From contig NVUM01000012.1 in the NCBI GenBank assembly GCA_002733125.1, positions 62,971-96,171 of the forward strand: a stretch of DNA of 33,201 nt, in the 5' to 3' direction. Under the pieces are notes generated by a model. It was not told where the DNA came from and did no database searches. It saw only the letters and a list, made by a program, of their open reading frames with translations. Below are positions 16,500-24,723 of this stretch, piece after piece; the stretch's first letter is position 1; the number at the start of each line of letters is the position of its first letter. This DNA is from Porticoccus sp. (GTDB lineage Bacteria; Pseudomonadota; Gammaproteobacteria; Pseudomonadales; Porticoccaceae). The position numbers and the translations under genes are program-made.

Positions 16500-17680
16500 A
16501 AACCACTCCTCTTGTGGCGCATATCATTTATGCTCTGGGCACCGGCGGTCTGGAAAACGGCCTGATCAACATCATTAACCGGACACCACCAGACCGTTAC
16601 CGGCATGTGATTATTTGTCTGACAAATGCAGATGATTTTGCCAACCGGATTACCTTGCCGGGTGTACAGGTCATCCAGCTGCATAAACCCGCTGGTCAGA
16701 ATTTCCGTGTTTTTTGGGATTTATGGAAAACCCTGCGAACCCTGCGGCCCGACGTGGTCCATACCCGCAATTTGGCCAGTCTGGAGATGCAGCTAGTCAC
16801 GCTGTTGATGCCCGGTATCAAACGTGTGCACGGTGAACACGGGCGGGACATTCACGACCTCGATGGCACCAATAAAAAATATAACCTGTTGCGCAGGGCA
16901 ATGCAGCCCTTTGTACATCGCTATATCGCGGTTAGCCAGGACCTTCTGCAGTGGTTGAAGCATACGGTAGCTATTCCCGAGAAAAAGTTGCGGCAGATCT
17001 ACAATGGTGTCGATGCAGAAAAGTTCTTACCCCGACAGGGCAATGCGCAGCGGGGTGATCTGACTCCTCCAGGATTTCTTCCAGAGAATGCTGTTGTGGT
17101 CGGTACTGTCGGGCGGCTCGCCGAGGTAAAAAACCAGCAGTTGCTTATAGAGGCGGTTGGCTACCTGTTGACAAAGAGGCCGATATTGCGGAGAACCCTG
17201 AGGTTGGTACTGGTAGGTGATGGCCCGCTCAAACTGCAACTGGTTGACCGGGTAAAACAGCTTGGTATTTCCGATGTGGTGTGGTTTTCCGGTGACAGGA
17301 ATGATGTCCCGGTATTGATGCAATTGATGGATATCTTCATCCTGCCATCCCTCGCAGAAGGGATCTCCAATACCCTGCTGGAGGCGATGGCTTCCGGCTT
17401 GCCGGTAATTGCCACCAGTGTGGGGGGCAATGTAGAGCTGGTAGAAGACGGCGTTAACGGCAGGTTGGTGCCAGTAAATAATGTATCGGCTATGGCCAAT
17501 GCTGTGGCTGAACTGGTAGATGACCCTGCCCTTCGACAGTCCATGGGTGAAAAGGGGCTGGCTCTGGTGAGGACAACGTTCAACTGGGAAAAGACAGTGA
17601 CGAATTACCTGGCTGTTTACGACACCCTGCTGGGTGTGGATAGTGCGCCATTGAATAGCAACAGAACTCAGGGCAATTAA
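16496..17680 (+). CDS. XrtA-system glycosyltransferase 2 (TIGR03088-like, GT4)
   Basis: GT-B glycosyltransferase of 394 residues. Family signatures include the N-terminal AHIIYALGTGGLENGLINI, VHGEHGRDIHDLDG in the acceptor half, GTVGRLAEVKNQQLLIEA at the start of the donor half and the LPSLAEGISNTLLEAMA nucleotide-sugar motif, followed by GLPVIATSVGGN. It starts at a GTG that overlaps the exosortase stop by 4 bases (GTGA) and ends 3 bases before the amidotransferase. It probably adds one sugar of the repeat unit on the cytoplasmic face; linkage is unknown. Confidence 0.93.
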   Translation: MKTTPLVAHIIYALGTGGLENGLINIINRTPPDRYRHVIICLTNADDFANRITLPGVQVIQLHKPAGQNFRVFWDLWKTLRTLRPDVVHTRNLASLEMQLVTLLMPGIKRVHGEHGRDIHDLDGTNKKYNLLRRAMQPFVHRYIAVSQDLLQWLKHTVAIPEKKLRQIYNGVDAEKFLPRQGNAQRGDLTPPGFLPENAVVVGTVGRLAEVKNQQLLIEAVGYLLTKRPILRRTLRLVLVGDGPLKLQLVDRVKQLGISDVVWFSGDRNDVPVLMQLMDIFILPSLAEGISNTLLEAMASGLPVIATSVGGNVELVEDGVNGRLVPVNNVSAMANAVAELVDDPALRQSMGEKGLALVRTTFNWEKTVTNYLAVYDTLLGVDSAPLNSNRTQGN

Positions 17681-17683
17681 TGC

Positions 17684-19582
17684 ATGTGTGGTATTGCGGG
17701 AATTTTTGATTTAACGGGCCATCGGGATTTTGCTGGTGACCTGATTGGTGCGATGAACCAGACTCAGTTTCATCGTGGCCCCGATGAGGGTGGCCAGCAT
17801 CTTGAGCCGGGTGTTGCACTGGCCCATCGCCGCCTGTCGATTATCGATCTGTCCTCCGGGCAACAGCCCATGTTCAGTGAAGATGGCAATCTCTGCGTCG
17901 TTTTTAACGGCGAAATTTACAATTTTCATACCTTGTCCGAGCAGCTCAGGGAAAAGGGCTACCACTTCCGTACCCGTTGTGACACAGAGGTTATTCTCTA
18001 TGCATGGCAGGAATGGGGGGAGCGTTGTGTGGACCACTTTCGCGGCATGTTTGCCTTTGCTGTCTATGATCGTCGGGCAGAATCGGTGTTTCTCGCCCGG
18101 GATCGGTTTGGTATCAAGCCGCTGTTCTATTCCATCCTGCCCGACGGGCAACTGGTGTTTGGCTCCGAACTCAAGGTGCTCAAAGTCCACCCCGACCTGC
18201 CGCGTTCGCTCAATGTGCAGGCGGTAGAAGATTACTTTGCCTTTGGCTACATCCCCGAGCCAAAAACCATTTATCGCGATGTCTTCAAGCTTCCACCCGG
18301 GCATACGCTGCTGCTGCGCCGGGGTGAACCGGTACCGGATGCTCACGAATATTGGGATATCCCCTTTACACCGGTGCAGGCAGGCTCGGAATCTGAGGTG
18401 CAGGAAGAGCTGCTGGTGCGAATGCGGGAAGCGGTGGAGGTGCGCATGGAAGCCGAGGTGCCACTGGGTGCGTTTCTGTCCGGTGGTGTGGATTCCAGTG
18501 CCGTGGTGGCAATGATGGCCGGATTGCAGGATAAACCGGTCAACACCTGTGCCATCGGTTTTGATGTCAAGCAATTCAATGAGACAGAGTTTGCCCAGCA
18601 AGTGGCCACCCGCTATCAGACCAATCACTTCGAGCGCACCGTCAGTAGTGACGATTTTGACCTGCTGGATATTCTCGCCGACCTCTACGATGAACCCTAT
18701 GCAGACAGTTCGGCGATTCCCACCTACCGGGTTTGCCAGCTGGCCAAACAGCAGGTAACCGTGGCGCTTTCCGGTGATGGCGGTGACGAGGGCTTTGCCG
18801 GGTATCGCCGCTATCGTTGGCACATGAACGAGGAAAAGCTGCGATCGCGGCTGCCACTTGGGCTGCGCAAGCCTCTGTTCGGCGCATTGGGCCGTCTTTA
18901 TCCAAAAGCGGACTGGGCGCCCAAGGTGTTTCGTGCGAAGAGCACTTTTCAGTCTTTGGCGCGCAATTCCGTCGAAGCGTATTTTCACTCGGTTTCACTG
19001 GCCAAGGATGATCAACGTGAAAAATTGTTCAGCGAGAAAATGAAAAGCCAACTGGCGGGCTATCGTGCTGTGGATACCTTTCATCACCATGCCGCACGTG
19101 CTCCCACCGATGACCCACTGTCGCTGATTCAGTACCTCGACATGAAAACCTATCTGGTGGGGGATATTCTTACCAAAGTGGATCGTGCCAGTATGGCCCA
19201 TGCGCTTGAGGTCAGGGTTCCACTGCTGGACCACAAGCTGATGGAGTGGGTTTCCGGTCTGCCCTCCAATATCAAATTGAAAGGGCAGGAAGGTAAATAT
19301 ATTCTCAAAAAATCCCTTGAGCCGCACTTGCCTGATGATGTGCTTTACCGCGACAAAATGGGTTTCGGCGTACCGCTGTCAAAATGGTTTCGCGGGCCGC
19401 TCCGGGACAGGCTGCGGCGTACAATTACCGGCGGAAACCTGGCTAAAACCGGACTGTTTAACCAGCCCTATCTGGAAGAGCTGGTCGACCAGCACCTCTC
19501 CGGTCGCCGTGACCACAGCGCTGTTTTATGGTCGTTGCTGATGTTTGAAGCCACCACCAAACACGATCAATTCGAGCTATAG
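17684..19582 (+). CDS. XrtA-system amidotransferase (asparagine synthase B-like)
   Basis: Class II glutamine amidotransferase of 632 residues. The N-terminal nucleophile Cys2 (MCGIAGIFDL) and glutaminase motifs RGPDEGG (31-37), FNGEIYN (74-80) and the Asp100-Glu102 pair are intact. The synthetase half has the PP-loop SGGVDSS (266-272) and SGDGGDEGFAGY (363-374). It belongs to the exosortase-associated family TIGR03108. Such enzymes are probably used to amidate sugar carboxylates or other acceptors in the polysaccharide rather than make free asparagine, judged from context. It sits between two glycosyltransferase genes with gaps of only 3 and 6 bases. Confidence 0.94.
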   Translation: MCGIAGIFDLTGHRDFAGDLIGAMNQTQFHRGPDEGGQHLEPGVALAHRRLSIIDLSSGQQPMFSEDGNLCVVFNGEIYNFHTLSEQLREKGYHFRTRCDTEVILYAWQEWGERCVDHFRGMFAFAVYDRRAESVFLARDRFGIKPLFYSILPDGQLVFGSELKVLKVHPDLPRSLNVQAVEDYFAFGYIPEPKTIYRDVFKLPPGHTLLLRRGEPVPDAHEYWDIPFTPVQAGSESEVQEELLVRMREAVEVRMEAEVPLGAFLSGGVDSSAVVAMMAGLQDKPVNTCAIGFDVKQFNETEFAQQVATRYQTNHFERTVSSDDFDLLDILADLYDEPYADSSAIPTYRVCQLAKQQVTVALSGDGGDEGFAGYRRYRWHMNEEKLRSRLPLGLRKPLFGALGRLYPKADWAPKVFRAKSTFQSLARNSVEAYFHSVSLAKDDQREKLFSEKMKSQLAGYRAVDTFHHHAARAPTDDPLSLIQYLDMKTYLVGDILTKVDRASMAHALEVRVPLLDHKLMEWVSGLPSNIKLKGQEGKYILKKSLEPHLPDDVLYRDKMGFGVPLSKWFRGPLRDRLRRTITGGNLAKTGLFNQPYLEELVDQHLSGRRDHSAVLWSLLMFEATTKHDQFEL

Positions 19583-19588
19583 ATTACC

Positions 19589-20791
19589 ATGCGTATCCTC
19601 CATATTCTCGACCACTCGATTCCTCTGCAAAGTGGTTATACCTTCCGCACCCGCAATATTCTCAGGCAACAGCGTGCGCTCGGCTGGGACACGGTTCATG
19701 TCACCGGCTTAAAGCATCCCGGTTCTTCGGTGCCGCATGAGGAGGTCGACGGACTTCGTTTTTACCGGACCCCGGCCGGGAGCGGTTTACTGTTACGGTT
19801 GCCGATACTCAACCAGTGGCAGGTGATACAGACACTGGCAAAACGTATTGCCGAGGTCATCGAAACGGAGAAGCCGGATATCCTCCATGCCCACTCCCCG
19901 GCGTTAAATGGTCTGGCAGCATTGCAGGCGAATAAAAAGTTTGGCCTGCCACTGGTTTATGAATGCCGCGCTTTCTGGGAGGACGCCGCCGTAGATCACG
20001 GTACCAGCAGGGAGTTAGGTCTTCGCTACCGGTTGACCCATGGAATGGAAAGCCATGTTTTTCGTCGCGCCGATGCCGTCACCACGATCTGTCAGGGGCT
20101 GCGAGACGATATCGTCCGTCGCGGCATTGAGCCATCGAAGGTTACCGTAATCCCCAATGCGGTAGACATTGAGCACTTCAGTGTGGAGGCCGGGGCGGAC
20201 CCGGAACTGCAGCAGACCCTTGGCTTGCAAGATAAAACGGTGCTGGGTTTCATCGGTTCATTTTATGCCTATGAAGGTATTGTGTTGTTGCTTGAAGCCA
20301 TGCCGGAAATGATTGCCAGTTGCCCCAATTTGTGTCTGTTGCTGGTGGGTGGCGGCCCACAGGAATCACTCATCAAGACAAAGATTGATGAGATGGGTCT
20401 GCAGGATGTGGTGATCATGACAGGCCGGGTTCCCCATACCGATGTGCAGAATTATTACAATCTGGTCGACATCTTCGTCTATCCGCGGCTTAGTATGCGG
20501 CTGACAGATCTGGTAACGCCCTTGAAGCCACTGGAAGCCATGGCTCAGGGTAAGTTAGTGATCGCTTCGGATGTAGGCGGTCACCGGGAGCTTATTCGAG
20601 AAGGCGAAAATGGCTGCCTGTTTACCGCTGGCAGTGCTACATCATTGGCTCGCACCGTTATCGGATTGCTCGATGACCGGGAGCGATGGCCTGCCATGCG
20701 CAGCAATGGTCGCCGTTACGTGGAGGAAGAGCGCAACTGGGCCAACAGCGTCAGCCGATACCGGCAGGTTTATGGCGATCTTTTAGGATGA
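19589..20791 (+). CDS. XrtA-associated glycosyltransferase 3 (TIGR04063-like, GT4)
   Basis: GT-B glycosyltransferase of 400 residues. The N-terminus LHILDHSIPLQSGYTFRTR is the hallmark of the exosortase A-associated Daro_2409-type family. Other motifs are the acceptor-side YECRAFWEDAAVDHG, VIPNAVDIEHF, LGFIGSFYAYEG and the donor-site RLSMRLTDLVTPLKPLEAMA. It overlaps the next gene by 4 bases (ATGA), so expression is coupled. Substrate unknown. Confidence 0.93.
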   Translation: MRILHILDHSIPLQSGYTFRTRNILRQQRALGWDTVHVTGLKHPGSSVPHEEVDGLRFYRTPAGSGLLLRLPILNQWQVIQTLAKRIAEVIETEKPDILHAHSPALNGLAALQANKKFGLPLVYECRAFWEDAAVDHGTSRELGLRYRLTHGMESHVFRRADAVTTICQGLRDDIVRRGIEPSKVTVIPNAVDIEHFSVEAGADPELQQTLGLQDKTVLGFIGSFYAYEGIVLLLEAMPEMIASCPNLCLLLVGGGPQESLIKTKIDEMGLQDVVIMTGRVPHTDVQNYYNLVDIFVYPRLSMRLTDLVTPLKPLEAMAQGKLVIASDVGGHRELIREGENGCLFTAGSATSLARTVIGLLDDRERWPAMRSNGRRYVEEERNWANSVSRYRQVYGDLLG

Positions 20792-21891
20792 CGTCTCAGC
20801 CAGGAAAAAAATTGCGTCTGGGGGTGGTTGGTCCTCTGCCCCCTCCGGCAGGTGGCATGGCCACCCAGACCAGCCAGCTGGTCAAGTTGTTCAGAGAAGA
20901 AGGCGTAGAGGTTTGCCTGGTGCAGACCAATCGGCCCTACCGTCCAAAGTCAGTGGAAAAACTCAGGGGCGTTCGCTCACTGTTCCGTCTGGTACCCTAT
21001 TTGGTGGCCGTCTGGAAAATGGCTGGCAAAGTCGACGTCATCCACCTGATGGCCAATTCCGGTTGGTCATGGCAGTTGTTTTCCACGCCCGTGGTCTGGC
21101 TGGCATGGTTGAAAAATACTCCGGTTATCGTGAATTACCGGGGGGGCGAAGCAGGCAGCTATTTCGAACAGTCTTTTCGGTGGATCAGGCCAACCCTGAA
21201 TCGAGCCACGCAAATTGTCGTGCCCTCCGGTTATCTGCACGAGGTGTTTGCCAAGTTTGGCGTTGAGACCACGGTGATCCCCAATATCATAAATCTGGAA
21301 AGGTTCAGGCCAGCCGCCATGGTTGATGATGCGCCGGCCACAAAGGGGTTCAGGGTGATTATTACCCGCAATCTCGAAGCCATTTATGGCATTGCAACAG
21401 CAATCAATGCGTTGGCTATCGTGCGCCGGGAGATCCCGGCAATAGAACTGGCCATTGCCGGCTCCGGACCGCAGCTGGCCGAACTGATGGCCCTGACCGA
21501 CCAGCTGGGTCTACAGGCGCATGTTCAGTTTGTCGGTCGGCTGGATGCTCAGCAAATCGTGGATTTTTACCAGTCCGCCGACCTGGTTCTGAATCCGACC
21601 ACCGTAGACAATATGCCGAACTCCGTGCTGGAAGCGCTCGCCTGTGGTGTGCCGGTGGTGACGACGGATGTGGGCGGTATTCCCTATATCGTGTCGCAGG
21701 AAAAAACCGCCCTGATGGTACCTGCCGGTGACGCAGCAGCCATGGCGGCGCAGATAATCCGCCTGTATAGGGAAGAGGAGACGCGGCAAAGGTTGATTGA
21801 CAATGGCCTGGCTGCAGTCAGGCTCTACGCATGGCCAGTGGTAAAAGAACAATGGCTGACACTCTATCGATCGCTGAGGTCAGGGCTATGA
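20788..21891 (+). CDS. Glycosyltransferase family 4 protein
   Basis: GT-B enzyme of 367 residues. The N-terminus GVVGPLPPPAGGMATQTSQL gives the glycine-rich acceptor loop, VIPNIINLERF the interdomain segment, and PTTVDNMPNSVLEALACGVPVVTTDVGG the GT4 donor motif. Start at 20788 is fixed by the ATGA overlap with the preceding gene; the open frame upstream from 20686 lies within that gene. It is an additional glycosyltransferase beyond the three usual exosortase-associated ones, so it may reflect the local sugar structure. Its 3' end enters the 14-bp repeat array that separates it from the CapK-like gene. Confidence 0.9.
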   Translation: MTSQPGKKLRLGVVGPLPPPAGGMATQTSQLVKLFREEGVEVCLVQTNRPYRPKSVEKLRGVRSLFRLVPYLVAVWKMAGKVDVIHLMANSGWSWQLFSTPVVWLAWLKNTPVIVNYRGGEAGSYFEQSFRWIRPTLNRATQIVVPSGYLHEVFAKFGVETTVIPNIINLERFRPAAMVDDAPATKGFRVIITRNLEAIYGIATAINALAIVRREIPAIELAIAGSGPQLAELMALTDQLGLQAHVQFVGRLDAQQIVDFYQSADLVLNPTTVDNMPNSVLEALACGVPVVTTDVGGIPYIVSQEKTALMVPAGDAAAMAAQIIRLYREEETRQRLIDNGLAAVRLYAWPVVKEQWLTLYRSLRSGL

Positions 21892-21930
21892 GGTCAGGGC
21901 TATGAGGTTAGAGCAATGAGGTCAGAGCAA
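21874..21930 (+). repeat. 14-bp tandem repeat at a stop/start junction
   Basis: About four units of a 14-base repeat, each close to CTATGAGGTCAGGG: a shortened first copy near 21874-21885, then copies starting at 21886, 21900 and 21914, ending at CAATGAG at 21928. Every unit carries ATGA (overlapping start and stop) and a GAGGT Shine-Dalgarno-like core. The first full unit holds the stop of the glycosyltransferase (21889-21891); the last ATG (21930) starts the CapK-like gene. ATGs at 21902 and 21916 are out of frame with that gene, and the one at 21888 is in frame but stops after five codons. Confidence 0.85.
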
Positions 21931-23276
21931 TGAGTTGGTATACGCAACTGGTCTCCGGCGTTTTGTTCCCGCTGCACGAGCGGCTGAAACATCACACCAC
22001 GGTGCGTGTTCGTCGCGATATGGAGCGAACCCAGTGGCTGACTCCCGCGGAACTGGAGCAGTTGCAGTTGCAGCGGCTGCGGGAATTTCTCGTTGATATC
22101 GGCCGACATGTGCCCTATTACCGGCAACTGTTTGCTGCGTTGGACATCAAGCCGGATCAAATAACCTCACTCAGTGGGTTACAGCAGTTGCCGCTCATGG
22201 GAAAACCTGAAATCCGCGCCAGCAGTGAGAGTATGAAAGCTGAAAATGCGGTGGGACTGTCGCGCTTCAATACCGGTGGTTCCAGTGGTGAACCGCTAAT
22301 ATTTTTTATTGGCAGTGAGCGTGTTAGCCATGATGTGGCTGCCAAATGGCGGGCTACCCGTTGGTGGAACGTGGATATTGGTGACCCGGAGATTGTGGTC
22401 TGGGGGTCACCAATAGAGCTGGGTACCCAGGACCGGGTGCGGCAGTTGCGCGATACGTTGTTCAGAACCCGCCTGTTGCCGGCCTTCGAAATGTCAAAAA
22501 CCAAACTGGATGATTTTGTGGCCACTATCCGTAAGGTCAAACCGGCGATGTTATTCGGTTACCCTTCGGCACTGGCACATATTGCCGGCCATGCCGAAGA
22601 CAGCGGGGTCGATCTTTCGGGGCTCGGTATCCGGGTGGCCTTTGTCACCTCCGAGCGGCTTTACGATCACCAGCGGGAGAGAATAGAACGGATGTTTGGT
22701 TGTCCCGTCGCCAACGGCTATGGTGGCCGGGATGCCGGGTTTATTGCTCACCAGTGTCCAGAGGGCAATATGCACATCACGGTCGAAGACATTATTGTCG
22801 AGATCGTGGATGGTGATGGTCGGGTATTGCCGCCGGGCGAGTCTGGAGAAATTGTCGTGACCCATATGGCCACTCGCGACTTCCCCTTTGTTCGCTATCG
22901 TACCGGTGACATTGGTGTGCTCAGCGACTCACCCTGTGGTTGTGGGCGTGGACTGCCGGTGATGCAGGAAATTCAGGGGCGCTCGACAGATTTCCTGATG
23001 GCCCAGGATGGAACCCTGCTGCACGGCCTCGCCCTGATTTATATCCTGCGCGACCTGCCCGGTATTGCCTCGTTCAAAATCACGCAGGAGTCACTCGACC
23101 TGACGCGGGTAGAGATTGTCCGCGGGGATGATTATGTCATCGCCAATGAGCAGGCAATTAGCGATGTTTTTAAAAAAAGGCTGGGGCAGGCGGTCACGGT
23201 TGAATTTGAATACTGTGACGAGATCAGGCCGGAAAAATCAGGCAAATTCCGTTATGTGGTCAGCAAAGTCACCTGA
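21930..23276 (+). CDS. CapK/PaaK-like adenylate-forming enzyme
   Basis: Protein of 448 residues of the phenylacetate-CoA ligase-like group often found in capsule loci (CapK). The ATP-binding loop NTGGSSGEPLIF lies near residues 112-123. The central FVTSERLYDHQRERIE and NGYGGRDAG and the hinge region RTGDIG are typical of ANL enzymes, followed by a cysteine-containing CGCGRGLP. It probably activates a carboxylic acid as an adenylate for transfer onto the polysaccharide; the acid is unknown. It occupies a place where exosortase A clusters often have a different acyl-CoA ligase. The ATG at 21930 is supported by GAGGT about 10 bases upstream within the repeat array. Confidence 0.85.
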   Translation: MSWYTQLVSGVLFPLHERLKHHTTVRVRRDMERTQWLTPAELEQLQLQRLREFLVDIGRHVPYYRQLFAALDIKPDQITSLSGLQQLPLMGKPEIRASSESMKAENAVGLSRFNTGGSSGEPLIFFIGSERVSHDVAAKWRATRWWNVDIGDPEIVVWGSPIELGTQDRVRQLRDTLFRTRLLPAFEMSKTKLDDFVATIRKVKPAMLFGYPSALAHIAGHAEDSGVDLSGLGIRVAFVTSERLYDHQRERIERMFGCPVANGYGGRDAGFIAHQCPEGNMHITVEDIIVEIVDGDGRVLPPGESGEIVVTHMATRDFPFVRYRTGDIGVLSDSPCGCGRGLPVMQEIQGRSTDFLMAQDGTLLHGLALIYILRDLPGIASFKITQESLDLTRVEIVRGDDYVIANEQAISDVFKKRLGQAVTVEFEYCDEIRPEKSGKFRYVVSKVT

Positions 23277-23286
23277 CCAGCCCTCA

Positions 23287-23317
23287 GTCAATTGACGGAT
23301 AGGTCGATATCTATCCG
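23287..23317 (+). repeat. Palindrome and hairpin in the leader of the O-ligase gene
   Basis: A perfect 10-bp palindrome GTCAATTGAC (23287-23296) is followed directly by a hairpin with arms CGGATAG (23296-23302) and CTATCCG (23311-23317), extendable by a G-U and a T-A pair to a four-base loop. No T-run follows, so it is not an obvious terminator. It fills most of the 61-base gap between the CapK-like gene and the next start. Confidence 0.5.
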
Positions 23318-23337
23318 GGGAGCTAAACACAACTGTT

Positions 23338-24660
23338 ATGAGAGATATCCTGGTTACCCTTATGGTGTTTGGCAGCCTGCCATTCATTTTGCGCCACGCC
23401 TATATTGGTATTCTGGTCTGGTCCTGGCTCAGTTACATGAACCCGCACCGACTGACCTGGGGGTTTGCCTACAACATGCCGTTTGCCATGATTGTGGCAT
23501 TGACATTGTTTGTTTCAGTTCTGTTCAGTACAGAAAGGCAGCGCCTGCCGATAAACGCCACAGTCGTGATATGGCTGATGTTTATCGTCTGGATGGCGAT
23601 CGCGTCCTTTAATGCGGTCTATCCCAGCCTGGCAATAGAATCCTATACCAATATACTGAAAATTCAGGTGATGACGTTTTTGACCCTGATCCTGATAATC
23701 GATGAAAAAAAACTCAACCTGCTTATCTGGGTGATCGTCCTCTCCGTGGGGTTCTTCAGTTTTAAAGGTGGCATTTTCACGCTTGTGACCGGTGGTGCTT
23801 TCCATGTTTTCGGGCCACCGGCCAGTTATATTTCAGAGAACAATGCGCTGGCCGTTGCGGTGTTGATGGTCATGCCGTTGATGGTATATCTCTACCGGAT
23901 AACGCCCCAAAAATGGGTTCGTTACGGTATGGGCTGCGCCCTGTTTTTCAGCCTGATTTCAGTGTTTGGCTCCCAGTCGCGGGGCGCCTTGCTGGCGATG
24001 GCAGCGGTGGGCTTCTTTTTCTGGCTAAAGAGCAAAACCAAAATAGTCAGTGGTTTCCTGATAGTGATTGCCGCCTCGCTGATTTTTGCCTTTATGCCGC
24101 AAAGTTGGCACGAGCGCATGGGGAGCATACAGACCTATGAGGAAGATGCGTCGGCCATGTCCCGGATCAACTCCTGGCAATACAGCATCAATGTGGCCAA
24201 TGACAGAATTACCGGTGCCGGGCTGCAATCCTGGTCGAAGGAGATGTTCGCCATTTATGCACCGAACCCCAACCAGGTATTTGTTGCTCACAGCATTTAT
24301 TTTTCAGTTCTGGCAGATCATGGCTGGCCGGGGCTGATTCTCTTTTTGGCAGTGCTTGGATTGACCTGGCGAAATCTCTCCCAGGTGATTAAACGCACCA
24401 AAAATGATCCGGACTCGCCACATTCAAATCTACTGGCCCGCATGCTGCAGGTGAGTCTGGTTGCCTATATGTCTGGTGGTGCTTTTCTGAGTCTGTCGTA
24501 TTTTGATTTGCCCTGGCACATCATCGCCATATCGGTACTGTTGAACTACCAGTTTGCCAGCCGGCAAATGGTGGGTGTGGATCAGTCGAACGATATTATC
24601 CAGCGGCCTAAAGCCCCGGTTAATAGAATGCGGGGTCAGCAACAGATGCCACCAAATTAA
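23338..24660 (+). CDS. Exosortase A-associated O-antigen ligase/polymerase-like membrane protein (TIGR03097-like)
   Basis: Polytopic inner-membrane protein of 440 residues with about ten hydrophobic segments and the Wzy_C/O-antigen ligase signature region, including GSQSRGALLAM near residues 209-219. The N-terminus MRDILVTLMVFGSLP and WSWLSYMNPHRLTWGFAYN are characteristic of the putative O-glycosylation ligase of exosortase A loci. The large periplasmic loop before the last helices (about 260-320) holds an expected catalytic area. It either polymerises the repeat unit or transfers it to an acceptor such as a PEP-CTERM protein; sequence alone does not decide. GGGGAG lies 15 bases upstream of the ATG, rather far, just after a leader hairpin. 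Confidence 0.9.
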   Translation: MRDILVTLMVFGSLPFILRHAYIGILVWSWLSYMNPHRLTWGFAYNMPFAMIVALTLFVSVLFSTERQRLPINATVVIWLMFIVWMAIASFNAVYPSLAIESYTNILKIQVMTFLTLILIIDEKKLNLLIWVIVLSVGFFSFKGGIFTLVTGGAFHVFGPPASYISENNALAVAVLMVMPLMVYLYRITPQKWVRYGMGCALFFSLISVFGSQSRGALLAMAAVGFFFWLKSKTKIVSGFLIVIAASLIFAFMPQSWHERMGSIQTYEEDASAMSRINSWQYSINVANDRITGAGLQSWSKEMFAIYAPNPNQVFVAHSIYFSVLADHGWPGLILFLAVLGLTWRNLSQVIKRTKNDPDSPHSNLLARMLQVSLVAYMSGGAFLSLSYFDLPWHIIAISVLLNYQFASRQMVGVDQSNDIIQRPKAPVNRMRGQQQMPPN

Positions 24661-24723
24661 CTCGGGAATGCTGTTCGTTCTCGCAATAATTGACAGATAT
24701 TCCTCTTGAAACGGATTAAGCCT

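Noticed and set aside
17711-18988. Long minus-strand open frame (425 codons) opposite the amidotransferase gene
   Set aside because: The plus strand encodes a full asparagine-synthase-like enzyme with all motifs. The antisense product has no recognisable domain, and such frames arise from codon bias.
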